A program made the position numbers and the translations under genes. Positions 45,181 to 56,680 of a stretch of 64,000 bases of DNA are shown here, one piece after another. Below the pieces are notes generated by a model, which had not been told where the DNA came from, did no database searches, and saw only the letters and a list, made by a program, of their open reading frames with translations. This DNA comes from an uncultured bacterium. GTDB taxonomy: Bacteria; Verrucomicrobiota; Kiritimatiellia; RFP12; CAIWXQ01. The stretch is from the NCBI GenBank assembly GCA_903916675.1, contig CAIWXQ010000045.1:1-64000 (forward strand), read 5' to 3'. Position 1 is the stretch's first letter. Every line of letters begins with the position of its first letter.

Positions 45181-47736
45181 ATGAAGAATGCAGCCAAGTG
45201 GGTGGGCCTGTTTTCCGTCGTGTTGCTGGCGTCAGGGCCGGCATTTGCGCAAAGCGAAAGCGCGCCGTCCGGTAACGCACCGGCCGCTCCTGCGGCAAAT
45301 CCCGCCGTGACTTCCGCCGGCGACAGGGACACCACCATCGCCGAGGTCAAGACGCTGGAAGGTCTGCGCCGCAATGCACTGCGCAATTATGGGATGGACA
45401 GCCTGGCTGCAGGCGACAAGGCCCTGCGGGACGGCGACTACGAGGAAGCCCGTAAGCAGTACGCCAATGCGATTAACTATCTGCCGGATACGCCCGAGAC
45501 CCGTCCGACGCGCGAGGCGGCTCTGGAGGGTATCCGTCAGTCCTATTATCTCAATGCCAAACAGGTGTGGAAGAGCGGCGATCGCGAAAAGGCGATCCAG
45601 CTGGCGCGCTTGGCGGTCGAGAAGGGGCACCCGGATGCCGCCCAGATGTTGGCCGACATTCAGAAGGAGATCGAGACCCCTGCCAAGGCTGCCGCACCCA
45701 AGGAGCAGACCCGCCTGCTGGAGGAGTCGTACCAGGATGACCGGACGGTCATCATGCGCCATCTGCGCCTGGCCCGGCAATACTACGTGGTCGGTGAATT
45801 TGATAGAAGCCGCGAGGAGCTGGAGTTCATCCTGCGCGACCACCCCTACAACACCGAAGCCATGGACATGCTGAAGAAGATGGGCGATCGCACCTACGAC
45901 ATCGCCAACGAGGAGTTCGCCGCCACCCGCGCCAAAATGATCCGTGACGTCAAGAAGTCTTGGACGCCCAACCGCTACGCCGTCGATACGGTGCAGGTCA
46001 AGGAGTCCACCGCCGGGCAGTCTGCTGGCCGGGCCCTCCTGCCGAGCGGCAGCACAACGGAACAGGAGACCGAGGCGAAGATGAAGCGCATCGTGATCCC
46101 GGAGATCAATTTCCGCAACGCCAACATCTCCGACGTGGTTGCCTTCTTCGAGTCTTCCGCCCGTGAGTACGACGACCCCTCTCTGCCCGCCGAGAAGCGC
46201 GGCGTGAACTTCGTTCTCCGGGGAAACTCGTCGGCCGCGCCGGCTGCGGCAGCGACGCCGGCCCCGGCTGCTGATCCCTTTGCCCCGGCCGCTCCGGCCG
46301 CGGACGCAAGTGCAGCCGCGACCGCCAGCGCCACGACGCCAATCTCATTCTCCGCCCGGTATGTCTCGATCTGGGACGCACTGCGGATCGTCACCGAAAT
46401 GACGGGCTTCAAGTACCGCACCCGCGGCAATGTTGTGATCATCATGCCGCCCAATGTGGTGGTGGACGAGATGGAAACCCGCTCCTACACGGTGTTGCAG
46501 AACCTCATCGAACGCGCGAACACCTACTCCGAGGCGCTGGCATCCGGAGGGGCCGTCGGTGGCGGCGGCGCACCAGCGGCCGCGGCGGCGCCTGCCGCAG
46601 CAGCAGCGGACCCGAACGATTCATCCGATCGTCTCAAGAAGCTGTTTACCACGATGGGCGTGCAATGGCCGAACGGATCCTCGATCTTCTATGTCCCTGT
46701 GGCCGGCAAACTGCGCGTGCACAACACCGTGGATAATCTGGCGGCCTTTGAGAATGCCTTGGAGGAACTGAATGTCACGCCGCGGCAGATCGAGATCGAG
46801 GCGCGGTTTATCGAGGTGCTGCAAGGGGATTTGGATGCGTTGGGCGTGGAATGGGGAATGGACCCTGTGTCGATCGGACGAAACAGCTCACAGTCCACAT
46901 TCTGGTCCACCCCATCGCAGGCACTTCGCTTTCTCACCGATTCATCTACGGGTCCTCTTGGCGCATTAACGACGGCGACAGGTACGCAGGTTAATCCCAA
47001 TGACAGCATCCTGTTCTCTTCGCTTGGCTCGCTTGGTCCCTTTACGGATGTGACCGCGGTTCTGCATGCCTTGAGCCAGTGTCAGAATACGGACCTGCTT
47101 TCCGCGCCCAAGGTGGTCACCAAGGCGGGCCAGGAAGCGACGATCAAGGTCGTGACCGAATACATCTATCCGACCACCTTCACCATCAAAACGCCGAGCG
47201 TTTCCAGTACGGGAACCGGTTCGGTAAGCGCTAACCTCACACCGGCTGTGGAACCGGGTGGATTCCAGATGCGCGAAGTCGGCGTCATCCTGCAGGTGGT
47301 CCCGGAGGTGAGCGCCGACGGGCAGATGATCAATCTCGCGATGAGTCCGCAGGTTGTTTCAGAGCCGTTTTGGAAGGACTATGGATTCGACGACAATTCC
47401 ACGTCACCTCCGACACACCTCGCGATGCCGCAGCCATTCTTCCCGGTCCGCTCGGTCAAGACCAGCGTATCGATCTACAATGGCGCTACGGTCGTGATGG
47501 GTGGCATGATTACGGAATCCCGTATGGCGTCCAATGATAAGGTTCCTTTCCTGGGCGAAATTCCCTTCATCGGACAGCTCTTCCGCAGCAAGACGGAGCA
47601 GACGCAGAAGCGCAACCTGCTGATCTTTGTGACGGCCCGGCTGGTGGATCCAGCTGGTCGTTCGGTGAAGACGCAGTCAGATGCGATTCTGCGACCCAAG
47701 CAGGCATCGGAATCTGCTGCGAAGTCTGGCAAATAA
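45181..47736 (+). CDS. Type II/III/IV-pilus-type secretin (Amuc_1098-like)
   Basis: Signal peptide, TPR-like N-terminus, TPRQIEIEARFIEVLQ, LLSAPKVVTKAGQEATIKVVTEYIYP, VPFLGEIPFIGQLFRSKTEQTQKRNLLIFVTARLVDP. Confidence 0.92.
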   Translation: MKNAAKWVGLFSVVLLASGPAFAQSESAPSGNAPAAPAANPAVTSAGDRDTTIAEVKTLEGLRRNALRNYGMDSLAAGDKALRDGDYEEARKQYANAINYLPDTPETRPTREAALEGIRQSYYLNAKQVWKSGDREKAIQLARLAVEKGHPDAAQMLADIQKEIETPAKAAAPKEQTRLLEESYQDDRTVIMRHLRLARQYYVVGEFDRSREELEFILRDHPYNTEAMDMLKKMGDRTYDIANEEFAATRAKMIRDVKKSWTPNRYAVDTVQVKESTAGQSAGRALLPSGSTTEQETEAKMKRIVIPEINFRNANISDVVAFFESSAREYDDPSLPAEKRGVNFVLRGNSSAAPAAAATPAPAADPFAPAAPAADASAAATASATTPISFSARYVSIWDALRIVTEMTGFKYRTRGNVVIIMPPNVVVDEMETRSYTVLQNLIERANTYSEALASGGAVGGGGAPAAAAAPAAAAADPNDSSDRLKKLFTTMGVQWPNGSSIFYVPVAGKLRVHNTVDNLAAFENALEELNVTPRQIEIEARFIEVLQGDLDALGVEWGMDPVSIGRNSSQSTFWSTPSQALRFLTDSSTGPLGALTTATGTQVNPNDSILFSSLGSLGPFTDVTAVLHALSQCQNTDLLSAPKVVTKAGQEATIKVVTEYIYPTTFTIKTPSVSSTGTGSVSANLTPAVEPGGFQMREVGVILQVVPEVSADGQMINLAMSPQVVSEPFWKDYGFDDNSTSPPTHLAMPQPFFPVRSVKTSVSIYNGATVVMGGMITESRMASNDKVPFLGEIPFIGQLFRSKTEQTQKRNLLIFVTARLVDPAGRSVKTQSDAILRPKQASESAAKSGK

Positions 47737-47740
47737 GCAT

Positions 47741-47764
47741 TCCAGCCTGGGTGACCCGGCTGGA
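47741..47764 (+). terminator. Hairpin downstream of the secretin gene
   Basis: TCCAGCC TGGGTGACCC GGCTGGA; no clear T-tract. Confidence 0.5.
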
Positions 47765-47976
47765 GGCTCATTCGCATGCATCCTGCGCGGATGTCGCGCC
47801 CCCTGATGTGGCTAGGTCTGCGCGGGGCGCGTAGTCGCGCGGTAGAGTTTTTGCCTTCCCAGCGGACGGGGTGTTTGGAGTGCCGCCGTGGAGGCTTGCA
47901 CAGGCGCCGTGAATTCATTCCGCTGCCGGAGATGGACGAGCCCTCCGGTCTCCCGGGGCTCCGGGTTTGATTCCTG

Positions 47977-48567
47977 ATGAAACGAATTGCCCTAACCGGA
48001 GGGATTGCCTGCGGCAAGAGTTCGCTGGCTGACTTTCTGGCAGCGTGCGGCTGCGAGGTGTGGGACGCGGACGAGGCGGTGCATGCGCTGGAGGCGCCCG
48101 GCGGCGAAGCCGTGGCGCCGATTCTGGCGGCCTTCGGTCAGGATGTGCGGACAACGGACGGCGGGATCCATCGCGCCCGGCTGGGGCAGACGGTGTTCGC
48201 CGACAAGGCAGCCCGCCAGCGCCTGAACGGGATCGTGCATCCCCTGGTTCGCCGGGAGTTCGAGCGATGGCTGGCCCTGCCGGGAAATTGCCCGAAGGTG
48301 GCGGTCATCCCCCTCCTGTTCGAAGTGGGATGGGAAAAGGGATGGGATTCGATCGTTTGCGTAGCCTGTGCCGGACAGGAACAACTGCGTCGATTGCAGG
48401 CGCGCGGATTATCCGCCGTGGAAGCGCATGCCCGCCTGTCGGCACAGCTTCCGCTGTCGGAGAAGGTGCGGCTCGCGGACCGCGTGGTTTGGAATGACGG
48501 CGATCTGCCGGCGCTGCAGCGCGAGGCGTTGCAATTGCGCGACGAATGGACGGAGAAGCAGACATGA
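47977..48567 (+). CDS. coaE: Dephospho-CoA kinase
   Basis: [59 protein letters not shown]. Confidence 0.93.
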   Translation: MKRIALTGGIACGKSSLADFLAACGCEVWDADEAVHALEAPGGEAVAPILAAFGQDVRTTDGGIHRARLGQTVFADKAARQRLNGIVHPLVRREFERWLALPGNCPKVAVIPLLFEVGWEKGWDSIVCVACAGQEQLRRLQARGLSAVEAHARLSAQLPLSEKVRLADRVVWNDGDLPALQREALQLRDEWTEKQT

Positions 48568-50174
48568 ACGATGAGAATCAGCAACCGCCCCCGAATCAGG
48601 ATAATAGCGGCCCGGCGGGCCGCCCCGAGGGAGGGCCTGACAATCGCCCCGATGGTCGCCCCGGGGGTGGCGGGCACGGTCCAATGCGCTGGGGCGGCTC
48701 GCGCTTTTCCCGTGGCCACGGCAACAACCGGCGCCCGATGCGGGGGGACCGCGATCACCGCAATCGCGATCGCGACCGCCGGCCGTATGGCGGGCCTCCC
48801 GCCGGTCTGCCGCAGGACGGCAATGCCGGAAACGATCCCCGCGCCGCGCATTCCGCCGGAGGCATGCCTGTCAACAGCGGCCCCGACAACTACCAGCCGC
48901 CGCCACCCCGCGCCGACCTCCCGCCGGTCAACCTCGGCGAATTGCAGCAGCGCGAAATGGCAGACCTGCAGGCATTGCTTTCGCACTTGCCGCCCGACGA
49001 GGTCGCCAGCCTTCGCAAGCACGAGGTCATCTACGAGTTCGTCCGCAGTTACCTGCGCAAGGGAGGCTCGGCCATCACGCAGGGCGTGCTGGAGATCCTG
49101 CCGGACGGCTTCGGCTTCCTGCGCTCGCCGCGCAGCAACTATCTGCAGTGCCCCGAGGACGTCTATGTGTCGCCGTCGCAGGTGCGCCGGTTCGGTCTGC
49201 GCACCGGCGATCAGGTCGAGGGTCCCATCCGCGACCCCAGGGACAAGGAGCGCTTCTTCGCCATGGGGCGCGTGGACCTGGTGAACGGCAAGCCCGCCGC
49301 CGAAGCGCGCAAGATCGTCCACTTCGAGAGCCTCACGCCGCTCTTCCCGGACCGCCGCATCCGGCTGGAAACCACGCCGGACGAGACCGCCATGCGCGTG
49401 ATGGACATTTTCACGCCCATCGGCCTGGGGCAGCGCGGTCTGATCGTCGCGCCCCCGCGCACCGGCAAGACCGTGCTGCTGCAAAAGATCGCCAACTCGA
49501 TCTCTGCTAACCACCCCGAGGCCTGGCTGATCATCCTGCTGATCGACGAGCGCCCGGAGGAGGTCACCGACATGCAGCGCCACACCAAGGCGCAGGTGCT
49601 CAGCTCGACCTTCGATGAGGCGCCGGAGCGCCACGTGCAGGTCGCCGAGATGGTGATCGAAATGGCCAAGCGCCAGGTCGAGAACGGCCGCGACGTGGTC
49701 ATCCTGCTCGACAGCATCACGCGCCTGGCCCGCGCCTACAACACGGTCCAGCCGCACAGCGGCAAGATTCTCTCGGGCGGCGTGGACGCCAACGCGCTCC
49801 ACAAGCCCAAGCGCTTCTTTGGCGCGGCGCGCAACATCGAGCGCGGCGGCAGCCTCACGATCGTGGCCACGGCGCTGGTCGACACCGGCAGCCGCATGGA
49901 CGACGTGATCTTCGAGGAGTTCAAGGGCACCGGCAACATGGAGCTCTGCCTGGATCGCGCCCTCGTGGACAAGCGCGTCTTTCCGGCCATCAACATCGAG
50001 AAATCCGGCACCCGCAAGGAGGAACTCCTCCTGCACCCGGACGAGCTCAACCGCACATGGCTGCTGCGCCGCGCGCTCAACGGCGTGCCGCCGGTGGAGT
50101 CCATGGAGATGATCATCAAGCGCCTCAAGAACACCAAGAGCAACGCCGAGTTCCTGATGGGGATCAAGGAATAG
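48564..50174 (+). CDS. rho: Transcription termination factor Rho with Gly/Arg-rich N-terminal extension
   Basis: [84 protein letters not shown] overlaps coaE stop. Confidence 0.97.
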   Translation: MNDENQQPPPNQDNSGPAGRPEGGPDNRPDGRPGGGGHGPMRWGGSRFSRGHGNNRRPMRGDRDHRNRDRDRRPYGGPPAGLPQDGNAGNDPRAAHSAGGMPVNSGPDNYQPPPPRADLPPVNLGELQQREMADLQALLSHLPPDEVASLRKHEVIYEFVRSYLRKGGSAITQGVLEILPDGFGFLRSPRSNYLQCPEDVYVSPSQVRRFGLRTGDQVEGPIRDPRDKERFFAMGRVDLVNGKPAAEARKIVHFESLTPLFPDRRIRLETTPDETAMRVMDIFTPIGLGQRGLIVAPPRTGKTVLLQKIANSISANHPEAWLIILLIDERPEEVTDMQRHTKAQVLSSTFDEAPERHVQVAEMVIEMAKRQVENGRDVVILLDSITRLARAYNTVQPHSGKILSGGVDANALHKPKRFFGAARNIERGGSLTIVATALVDTGSRMDDVIFEEFKGTGNMELCLDRALVDKRVFPAINIEKSGTRKEELLLHPDELNRTWLLRRALNGVPPVESMEMIIKRLKNTKSNAEFLMGIKE

Positions 50175-50227
50175 ATCAACGGCCGAATCCGAACTTCCGA
50201 CGCCCGCAGCGAGAAAAAATACGCATC

Positions 50228-51517
50228 ATGAAAGTCGACACCAAGACCAGCGGCCCGTGCCGCATGAAGTTGATCGTCAAGGCCGAGGCCGCGGAGACGC
50301 GTCCGGACTACGAGGAGATCGTCGGGCTCTACGTCCAGCAAGGACGCCTGCCGGGGTTCCGCTCCGGGAAGGCGCCGCGCAAGGTCGTCGAAACCCGCTT
50401 CCGCGCCGACATCGACGCCGACGTCCGCAGCCGCCTGATCGGCAAGTTCTACCGCGAGGCTGTCCAGGCGGCCAAGCGGTCGCCCGTGGCCGTGGTCGAC
50501 GTGACGGACGTGATCTTCTCGCCCGAGACCGGCATCTCGTTCGTGGCGCTGGTGGACGTGGCGCCGGAATTCAAGCTGCCCAGGTACAAGAAGATCCCGC
50601 TCAAGGCGGAGACGCCCATGGTCACCGACGAGCAGGTCGAGGCCCAGGTCACCCGCTTCCGCAACATGCTGGCGCGATACGAGGATGCCGCCGGCCAGAC
50701 GGCCGCGCGCGGCGATCTGGTCTGCATCGATTACTCCGGCATCTGCGACGGCAAGCCGCTGCAGGAACTCGTGCCGGAGGCCGCCGGTCTCGCCGGCGGG
50801 AAGGACTTCTGGGCGCAGGCGGACGAGCCGGAGTTCATCCCCGGCCTTGCGCTGGCGCTGCAGGGGATGAAGGGCGGCGACGCCAAGGAGATCAAGGTCA
50901 AGTTCGAGAAGGACTTCCACCTCGAGGCTGTCCGCGGCCGCAAGGTGGAGTACCGTGTCCAGGCCAAGGGCGTCCGCCGCCGCATCCTGCCGGCCGACGA
51001 GGAGATCTGCCAGCGCATCGGCTTCGCCAGCCTCGACGAACTGCGCGCGCGCAGCCGCAAGGACCTGCTCGCGGCCGCCGAGCAGCGCGAGCAGGCACGC
51101 CAGCAGCAGGAGGTTGTGGACTTTTTGCTCAAGCGCACGGAGTTCGACCTGCCCGAGAGCGTCGTGGCCGAGGAGACCAACCTGACCGTGCGCGGCATGG
51201 TGCGCGACATCGTCGGCCGCGGCGCGACCAACGAGGACGTTGCCAAGAATCGTGAGGCGATCCTCGGCGCCGCCGCCACGGCCTCCAAGGACCGTGTGCG
51301 CCTGCGCTACATCCTGGCCCGCATTGCGGAAGAGGAGCAGGTCGAGGTTACGGACGCCGAAGTGGAGCAGCGCGTGCAGGCCATGGCCGCGCAATATCGC
51401 ATGACCGTGGAGAAACTGCGCGCCACGCTCGAGGAGCGCCACGGCTTCGAAAGTCTGCGCGCCGACATCCGCAACGAGAAGGCGCTCGCCCGTCTCGTCG
51501 AGGAGGCCAAAGCCTGA
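50228..51517 (+). CDS. tig: Trigger factor
   Basis: N-terminal ribosome-binding signature GxRxGKxPxxxV ([16 protein letters not shown]), FKBP-like and C-terminal helical domains. Confidence 0.88.
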   Translation: MKVDTKTSGPCRMKLIVKAEAAETRPDYEEIVGLYVQQGRLPGFRSGKAPRKVVETRFRADIDADVRSRLIGKFYREAVQAAKRSPVAVVDVTDVIFSPETGISFVALVDVAPEFKLPRYKKIPLKAETPMVTDEQVEAQVTRFRNMLARYEDAAGQTAARGDLVCIDYSGICDGKPLQELVPEAAGLAGGKDFWAQADEPEFIPGLALALQGMKGGDAKEIKVKFEKDFHLEAVRGRKVEYRVQAKGVRRRILPADEEICQRIGFASLDELRARSRKDLLAAAEQREQARQQQEVVDFLLKRTEFDLPESVVAEETNLTVRGMVRDIVGRGATNEDVAKNREAILGAAATASKDRVRLRYILARIAEEEQVEVTDAEVEQRVQAMAAQYRMTVEKLRATLEERHGFESLRADIRNEKALARLVEEAKA

Positions 51518-51564
51518 TTTTCCGGCCGCCGCCGGCGTGGGAGAAAAAAGATCGTGCGCGGGGC

Positions 51565-51593
51565 TTGCGCATTCCGGCGCGGATTGCTATATT
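51565..51593 (+). promoter_or_regulatory. Candidate str-operon promoter
   Basis: TTGCGC (51565) - 17 nt - TATATT (51588) upstream of rpsL. Confidence 0.5.
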
Positions 51594-51636
51594 CAACGCC
51601 TTTCGCAGCCTTCGATTACAGCAAGGATTGCATCGC

Positions 51637-52029
51637 ATGCCGACCATCAACCAACTCGTCCGCAAGGGGCGCTCGCCACTGCGCAAGAAGAGCAAGTCGC
51701 CGGCGCTCAAGTCGTGCCCGCAGCGCCGCGGCGTCTGCCTGGTCGTGAAGACCCAGACCCCCAAGAAGCCGAACTCCGCGCTGCGGAAGGTGGCGCGTGT
51801 GCGGCTGACCACGGGCTACGAGGTGACAGCGTACATCCCCGGCGAGGGGCACAATCTGCAGGAACACAGCGTGGTGCTGGTGCGCGGCGGTCGCGTCAAG
51901 GACCTTCCCGGCGTGCGGTATCACATTGTCCGCGGCTGTCTGGACAGCCTGGGCGTCGCGGGCCGGCACCGCAGCCGTTCGAAGTACGGCGTGAAGATTG
52001 AGAAGAAGGGCGACAAGAAGGAAGGTTGA
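51637..52029 (+). CDS. rpsL: 30S ribosomal protein S12
   Basis: [12 protein letters not shown]...[17 protein letters not shown]...[17 protein letters not shown]. Confidence 0.98.
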   Translation: MPTINQLVRKGRSPLRKKSKSPALKSCPQRRGVCLVVKTQTPKKPNSALRKVARVRLTTGYEVTAYIPGEGHNLQEHSVVLVRGGRVKDLPGVRYHIVRGCLDSLGVAGRHRSRSKYGVKIEKKGDKKEG

Positions 52030-52041
52030 GGCGGCTAAATC

Positions 52042-52512
52042 ATGTCGAGAAGGCGTAGAGCGTCCAAGCGGTCCTTGATTCCGGACCCGAAGTTCAACAG
52101 TGAGCTGGTCGCGCGTGTCATCAACAGCATGATGCAGCGCGGCAAGAAGACCACCGCTGAGAGGATCGTGTACGGCGCGATCGACGAGCTGGCTGCCAAG
52201 ACCGGCAAGGATCCGCTGGAAGTGCTCGACCATGCCATTGCCAACATGAAGCCCAAGGTCGAGGTGAAGTCGCGGCGCGTCGGTGGCACAACCTATCAGG
52301 TGCCGGTCGAGATCCGGCCCGCCCGTCAGCTCGCGCTGGCGTTGCGTTGGATGGCGCAATTCGCCGCCACCCGCCGCGGCACGCCCATGCCGAAGGCGAT
52401 TGCTGTTGAATTACTGGAGGCCTACAACGGCCAGGGCAACGTGATCAAGAAGCGCGACGACACGCACAAGATGGCGCAGGCCAACAAGGCCTTTGCGCAC
52501 TATGCGTGGTAG
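52042..52512 (+). CDS. rpsG: 30S ribosomal protein S7
   Basis: [10 protein letters not shown]...[32 protein letters not shown]. Confidence 0.97.
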   Translation: MSRRRRASKRSLIPDPKFNSELVARVINSMMQRGKKTTAERIVYGAIDELAAKTGKDPLEVLDHAIANMKPKVEVKSRRVGGTTYQVPVEIRPARQLALALRWMAQFAATRRGTPMPKAIAVELLEAYNGQGNVIKKRDDTHKMAQANKAFAHYAW

Positions 52513-52573
52513 CTGCGCGGCGGCTGTGAGAGCCGCCAACTTGTTCTTTGAAAATTCGCGTGGAGCAGGCGTC

Positions 52574-54706
52574 TTGGACGGCAAAGTCAAAGAATGCAAG
52601 GCGGTGAAGTCCGGCAATGCGCCGGATGGGCGCGAGGTTTCCCTCGCGCAGGTCCGCAATATCGGGATCGTGGCGCATATTGATGCGGGCAAAACCACGA
52701 CCACCGAGCGCATTCTTTTTTATGCCGGCCGCACGCACAAGCTGGGCAACGTCGACGACGGCAACACCGTCACCGACTGGATGATCCAGGAACGGGAGCG
52801 CGGCATCACCATTACGAGTGCCGCGATCACCTGTGCGTGGCATGATACGCAGATCAACATCATCGACACGCCCGGTCACGTGGATTTCACCATCGAGGTG
52901 GAGCGCTCGTTGCGCGTGCTCGATGGTGCCGTCGGCGTGTTCTGTGCAGTCGGCGGTGTGCAGCCGCAGTCCGAAACGGTCTGGCGACAGGCCGACAAGT
53001 ATCAGGTGCCGCGGCTGGCCTTCATCAACAAGATGGATCGCTTGGGTGCCGACTTCAAGGCCGTCGTGGCCGAAATCCGCCGCAAGCTGGGAGCCAATCC
53101 GGTTCCGCTCTTCCTCCCTTGGGGCCGTGAGTCTGGCTTTCAGGGAGTGATCGACCTGCTGGAGCGCCGGGCGCTGCAGTTCGACGACGCCACCCAGGGT
53201 CGAGAGGTGCGGGCGCTGGCGATTCCGGAGGAGTTGCGCGCCGACGTCGAGGAGGCGCGCGCCCGGTTGATCGAGCAGATCGCCGAGGTGGACGAGGAAC
53301 TGGTGCCGAAGTATCTGGAGACGCCGGACCTGCCGGCCGAGGTGCTGCGGCCGGCCATCCGGCGAGCCACCTTGGCGGGCAAGCTGGTTCCCGTGCTGTG
53401 CGGCTCGGCGCTGCGCAACAAGGGGGTGCAGCAGCTGCTGGATGCCGTGGTTGCCTACCTGCCGTCACCAGAGGATCGCCCGGCCATTGTGGCCACGGAA
53501 GTGAAAACCGGCGAACGCATTGCGCGGGAAGTGAATGACGCAGCCCCGCTGAGCGCGCTGGTGTTTAAGATCGCCACGGACCCCTATGTCGGGCGGCTCT
53601 TTTTCCTGCGGGTGTACTCGGGCAGGCTGCGCAAGGGGCAGAACGTGTACAACCCGCGCACGAAGAAGCGCGAGCGGGTGTTGAAGCTGGTGCGGTTGTT
53701 CGCGGACGCGCAGACCGAAAGCGAGTCGCTCTACACGGGTGACATCGGCGCGGCCGTGGGGCTGAAGGAAGCGACGACCGGCGACACCCTGTGCGCCGAG
53801 CATCAGCCCGTGGCGCTGGAACGGATCCAGGCGCCAGAACCGGTGATGTTCATGGCCATTGAGCCGAAGTCGCGAGCCGATCGCGAGAAGCTCGAGGACG
53901 CGCTGAAAGCACTGGCTTCCGAGGACCCCACCTGCATCGTGAGGCTGGACCCGGAGACCGGACAGACGATTTTGAGTGGCATGGGCGAGTTGCACCTGGA
54001 GATCCTGGTGGACCGTCTGCGCCGCGAGTTCTCGGTAGAAGCCAATACCGGTAAGCCGATGGTCTCGTACTACGAGACGGTGACGGCGACGGCCTGCGCC
54101 ACGCATCTCTTCGACCGCGAGCTCGGCGGCAAGCGCCACTGGGCCCGGATCACGGTGGAGGTGTCGCCTCGCGAGCGCGGGAGCGGGCATGCGACGGAGG
54201 TCGCGGCTGCAGCTCTGCGCAAGCTGGAGAACCATGAGGTTCTCCGCGACTGCCTCGAGCAGGGCCTGACGGATGGGATTCTGACTGGAGTGTTGGCGCG
54301 GTACCCGATGACGGACGTGCTGGCGCGGGTGACAGAAGTCGCGATCGCAGACGAAGAGACGGCCACGGATGTGGCCTTCCGAACGGCGGCGGTCATGGCG
54401 TTTCGGGAGGCAGCCTTGGGGGCGGGTCCCGAATTGCTCGAACCGATCATGTGCCTGGACATCGTCACGCCGCCGGAACACGTCGGCGAGGTGATCGGGG
54501 ACGTGAACGGACGGCGGGGACAGGTGCGGGACATGACGATGCGTGGCGACACGCAGCTCATTCGCGCGCAGGTGCCGCTGGCAGAGCTGTTCGGTTACGC
54601 GGGAGCGATTCGGTCGCTCACGCGGGGACGCGCCAGCTATACGATGGAGCCCGACGAGTTCGCCGTGGTGCCGAAGGCAGTGAGAGAACAACTACTGAAC
54701 AGGTGA
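52574..54706 (+). CDS. fusA: Elongation factor G paralog in the str operon with divergent domain IV
   Basis: [37 protein letters not shown]; domain IV reads [24 protein letters not shown] instead of GGRGQYxHV; TTG 52574 preceded by GGAG (ORF opens at 52493). Confidence 0.93.
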   Translation: MDGKVKECKAVKSGNAPDGREVSLAQVRNIGIVAHIDAGKTTTTERILFYAGRTHKLGNVDDGNTVTDWMIQERERGITITSAAITCAWHDTQINIIDTPGHVDFTIEVERSLRVLDGAVGVFCAVGGVQPQSETVWRQADKYQVPRLAFINKMDRLGADFKAVVAEIRRKLGANPVPLFLPWGRESGFQGVIDLLERRALQFDDATQGREVRALAIPEELRADVEEARARLIEQIAEVDEELVPKYLETPDLPAEVLRPAIRRATLAGKLVPVLCGSALRNKGVQQLLDAVVAYLPSPEDRPAIVATEVKTGERIAREVNDAAPLSALVFKIATDPYVGRLFFLRVYSGRLRKGQNVYNPRTKKRERVLKLVRLFADAQTESESLYTGDIGAAVGLKEATTGDTLCAEHQPVALERIQAPEPVMFMAIEPKSRADREKLEDALKALASEDPTCIVRLDPETGQTILSGMGELHLEILVDRLRREFSVEANTGKPMVSYYETVTATACATHLFDRELGGKRHWARITVEVSPRERGSGHATEVAAAALRKLENHEVLRDCLEQGLTDGILTGVLARYPMTDVLARVTEVAIADEETATDVAFRTAAVMAFREAALGAGPELLEPIMCLDIVTPPEHVGEVIGDVNGRRGQVRDMTMRGDTQLIRAQVPLAELFGYAGAIRSLTRGRASYTMEPDEFAVVPKAVREQLLNR

Positions 54707-54713
54707 CGCGAGA

Positions 54714-55022
54714 ATGCAAAGTCAGCGCATACGCATTCGGTTGCAGGGTTACGACCATCGGGTGTTGGACCAGGCTGTGACGGATATCATCGACACGGCC
54801 CGCAGCACCGGGGCTCAGGTGGTGGGCCCGATTCCGCTCCCGACGCGGATCGAGCGCTTCACCGTGAACCGGAGCCCCCACGTGGACAAGAAGTCCATGG
54901 ATCAGTTTGAAATGCGGACGCACAAGCGGCTGCTCGACATCGTCAGCCCCACGGCTAAGACGGTGGACGAGTTGAAAAAGCTGAACCTGCCCGCGGGTGT
55001 GGACATCGCAATCCGCATCTGA
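54714..55022 (+). CDS. rpsJ: 30S ribosomal protein S10
   Basis: [42 protein letters not shown]. Confidence 0.98.
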   Translation: MQSQRIRIRLQGYDHRVLDQAVTDIIDTARSTGAQVVGPIPLPTRIERFTVNRSPHVDKKSMDQFEMRTHKRLLDIVSPTAKTVDELKKLNLPAGVDIAIRI

Positions 55023-55038
55023 GCGGGATGGAGCAACC

Positions 55039-55731
55039 ATGCAAGGTCTGATTGGAAAGAAGATTGGCATGACGCAGGTCTGGGACGCCCAGGGCCGGCG
55101 CGTCGCCGTGACGGTCATCGAAGCCGGGCCGTGCCCGGTCGTGCAGGTCAAGGCACCGGAGAAGGACGGCTACGCGGCGGTCCAGCTCGGGTTTGGCGCC
55201 CAGCAGGCCAGGCGCCTGAGCAAGGCGCAGGCCACGCGCTACGAGAAGGCGGGCGTTGCACCCTGCCGCACGCTGCGCGAGTTCCGGCTGGCGGCCGACG
55301 AGACGATGAAGGTCGGCGAGCAGGTCACGGTTGCGGTGTTTGAGGGCGTTGCGCGGGTCGATGTCTCGGGCACGAGCAAGGGACGCGGCTTCTCGGGTGT
55401 GGTGCGCCGCCATAGCATGGCCGGTGGCCCGATGACCCACGGCGGCCACTCGAAGCGCCGCATCGGCGGCATCGGCGCACGCGATCTGCCAGGCTGGGTG
55501 CATAAGGGCAAGCGCATGCCCGGCCACATGGGCGCGGTGTTGCGCACGGCGCGCAACCTGATCGTGGTTCAGGTGCGCACGGACGACAATCTGTTGCTGG
55601 TTCAGGGCGCGGTTCCGGGTCCGGTGGGCGGCGTGGTGGTGATCCACAAGGCCCTCAGCCAGGCCGTCAGCAAGGTGCCGGTCGCCAAGGCGGGCAAGGA
55701 AGTCAAGGGCGGCAAGGCCGCGAAGAAGTAG
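55039..55731 (+). CDS. rplC: 50S ribosomal protein L3
   Basis: MQGLIGKKIGMTQVW; GRGFSGVVRRHSMAGGPMTHGGH. Confidence 0.97.
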   Translation: MQGLIGKKIGMTQVWDAQGRRVAVTVIEAGPCPVVQVKAPEKDGYAAVQLGFGAQQARRLSKAQATRYEKAGVAPCRTLREFRLAADETMKVGEQVTVAVFEGVARVDVSGTSKGRGFSGVVRRHSMAGGPMTHGGHSKRRIGGIGARDLPGWVHKGKRMPGHMGAVLRTARNLIVVQVRTDDNLLLVQGAVPGPVGGVVVIHKALSQAVSKVPVAKAGKEVKGGKAAKK

Positions 55732-55739
55732 GGAATCCG

Positions 55740-56384
55740 ATGAGTGCGATCAAACTGTTCAAGTCCACCGGCGAACCCGGCGGCGACGTGGCGCTGGATG
55801 ACGCGCTGCTGGTCCTCGATCGCGGCGCCCAGGCCGTGAAGGACGTGGTCGTGGCGACGCGGAACGCGCGCCGCGCCGGGACGGCCTCCACGCTCTCCAA
55901 GGGCGAGGTCGCCGGCAGCAACAAGAAGCCTTGGAAACAGAAGGGCACGGGTCGTGCGCGCGCCGGCCTGCGGCAGTCTCCCGTGTGGCGCGGCGGCGCT
56001 GTGGCGTTCGGCCCGCGCCCCCGCAGCTTCGCCAGCAAGATCAACCGCAAGGTGATGCAGCTCGCGTACCAGCACGCATTCAGCGACCGTGTCCGCGAGG
56101 GTCGCGTGATGGTCATCGAGCGCTTCGCGATGGCCGAGGCCAAGACCAAGGTGCTGGCCGCGCTGCTCGCGAAGCTCGGTCTGGACCGCGGCTGCCTGAT
56201 CGTCGTGGATGTGCCTGACGCCAATCTGGTGCGCGCCGCGCGCAACATTCCGAAGGTTGCTGTTGTCAGAGCGGCCGATGTTGGTGTATATGATCTGGTT
56301 CGCTACCGCGCAGTCCTGACGACGCGCGCGGCTCTGGCGGCCCTGACGGCCCGCCTGGCGAAGAAGGCGGAGGTGGCGGCATGA
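55740..56384 (+). CDS. rplD: 50S ribosomal protein L4
   Basis: GSNKKPWKQKGTGRARAGLRQSPVWRGGAVAFGPRPRSF. Confidence 0.97.
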   Translation: MSAIKLFKSTGEPGGDVALDDALLVLDRGAQAVKDVVVATRNARRAGTASTLSKGEVAGSNKKPWKQKGTGRARAGLRQSPVWRGGAVAFGPRPRSFASKINRKVMQLAYQHAFSDRVREGRVMVIERFAMAEAKTKVLAALLAKLGLDRGCLIVVDVPDANLVRAARNIPKVAVVRAADVGVYDLVRYRAVLTTRAALAALTARLAKKAEVAA

Positions 56385-56659
56385 AGCACGCCGGAATTAT
56401 CCGCAGGATCCAGGTGACCGAGAAGGGCACGATCCTGGGAGCACAAAACCAGTTTCAGCTTGAGGTGGCGGTGAAGGCCAGAAAGCCCGAGATCTGCCAG
56501 GCGGTCGAGAAGCAGTTCGGCGTGCACGTGCTGGCGGTCAACACCCAGAACTACAAGGGCGAGACACGCGTGTTGCGCAACCGGCGCACGGCCCGCACGT
56601 CCGACTGGAAGCGCGCGATCGTGACGCTGAAGCCGGGCGAGCGCATCGAGGCTGTGTAA
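56381..56659 (+). CDS. rplW: 50S ribosomal protein L23
   Basis: VTEKGTILGAQNQFQLEVAVKARKPEICQAVEKQFGVHVLAVNT. Confidence 0.93.
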   Translation: MKHAGIIRRIQVTEKGTILGAQNQFQLEVAVKARKPEICQAVEKQFGVHVLAVNTQNYKGETRVLRNRRTARTSDWKRAIVTLKPGERIEAV

Positions 56660-56680
56660 CGCCGCCGGAGGAGACGAGAG

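Noticed and set aside
47776-47970. 64-aa ORF between the secretin and coaE genes
   Set aside because: No recognisable family, no clear RBS; cannot be supported beyond ORF length.
48138-50036. 632-aa minus-strand ORF
   Set aside because: Antisense to coaE/rho; compositionally biased, no motif.
52514-52542. GGCGGCTGTGAGAGCCGCC hairpin after rpsG as another copy of the MITE-like core
   Set aside because: Only a generic GGCGGCT/AGCCGCC stem is shared; no terminal repeats or second hairpin.
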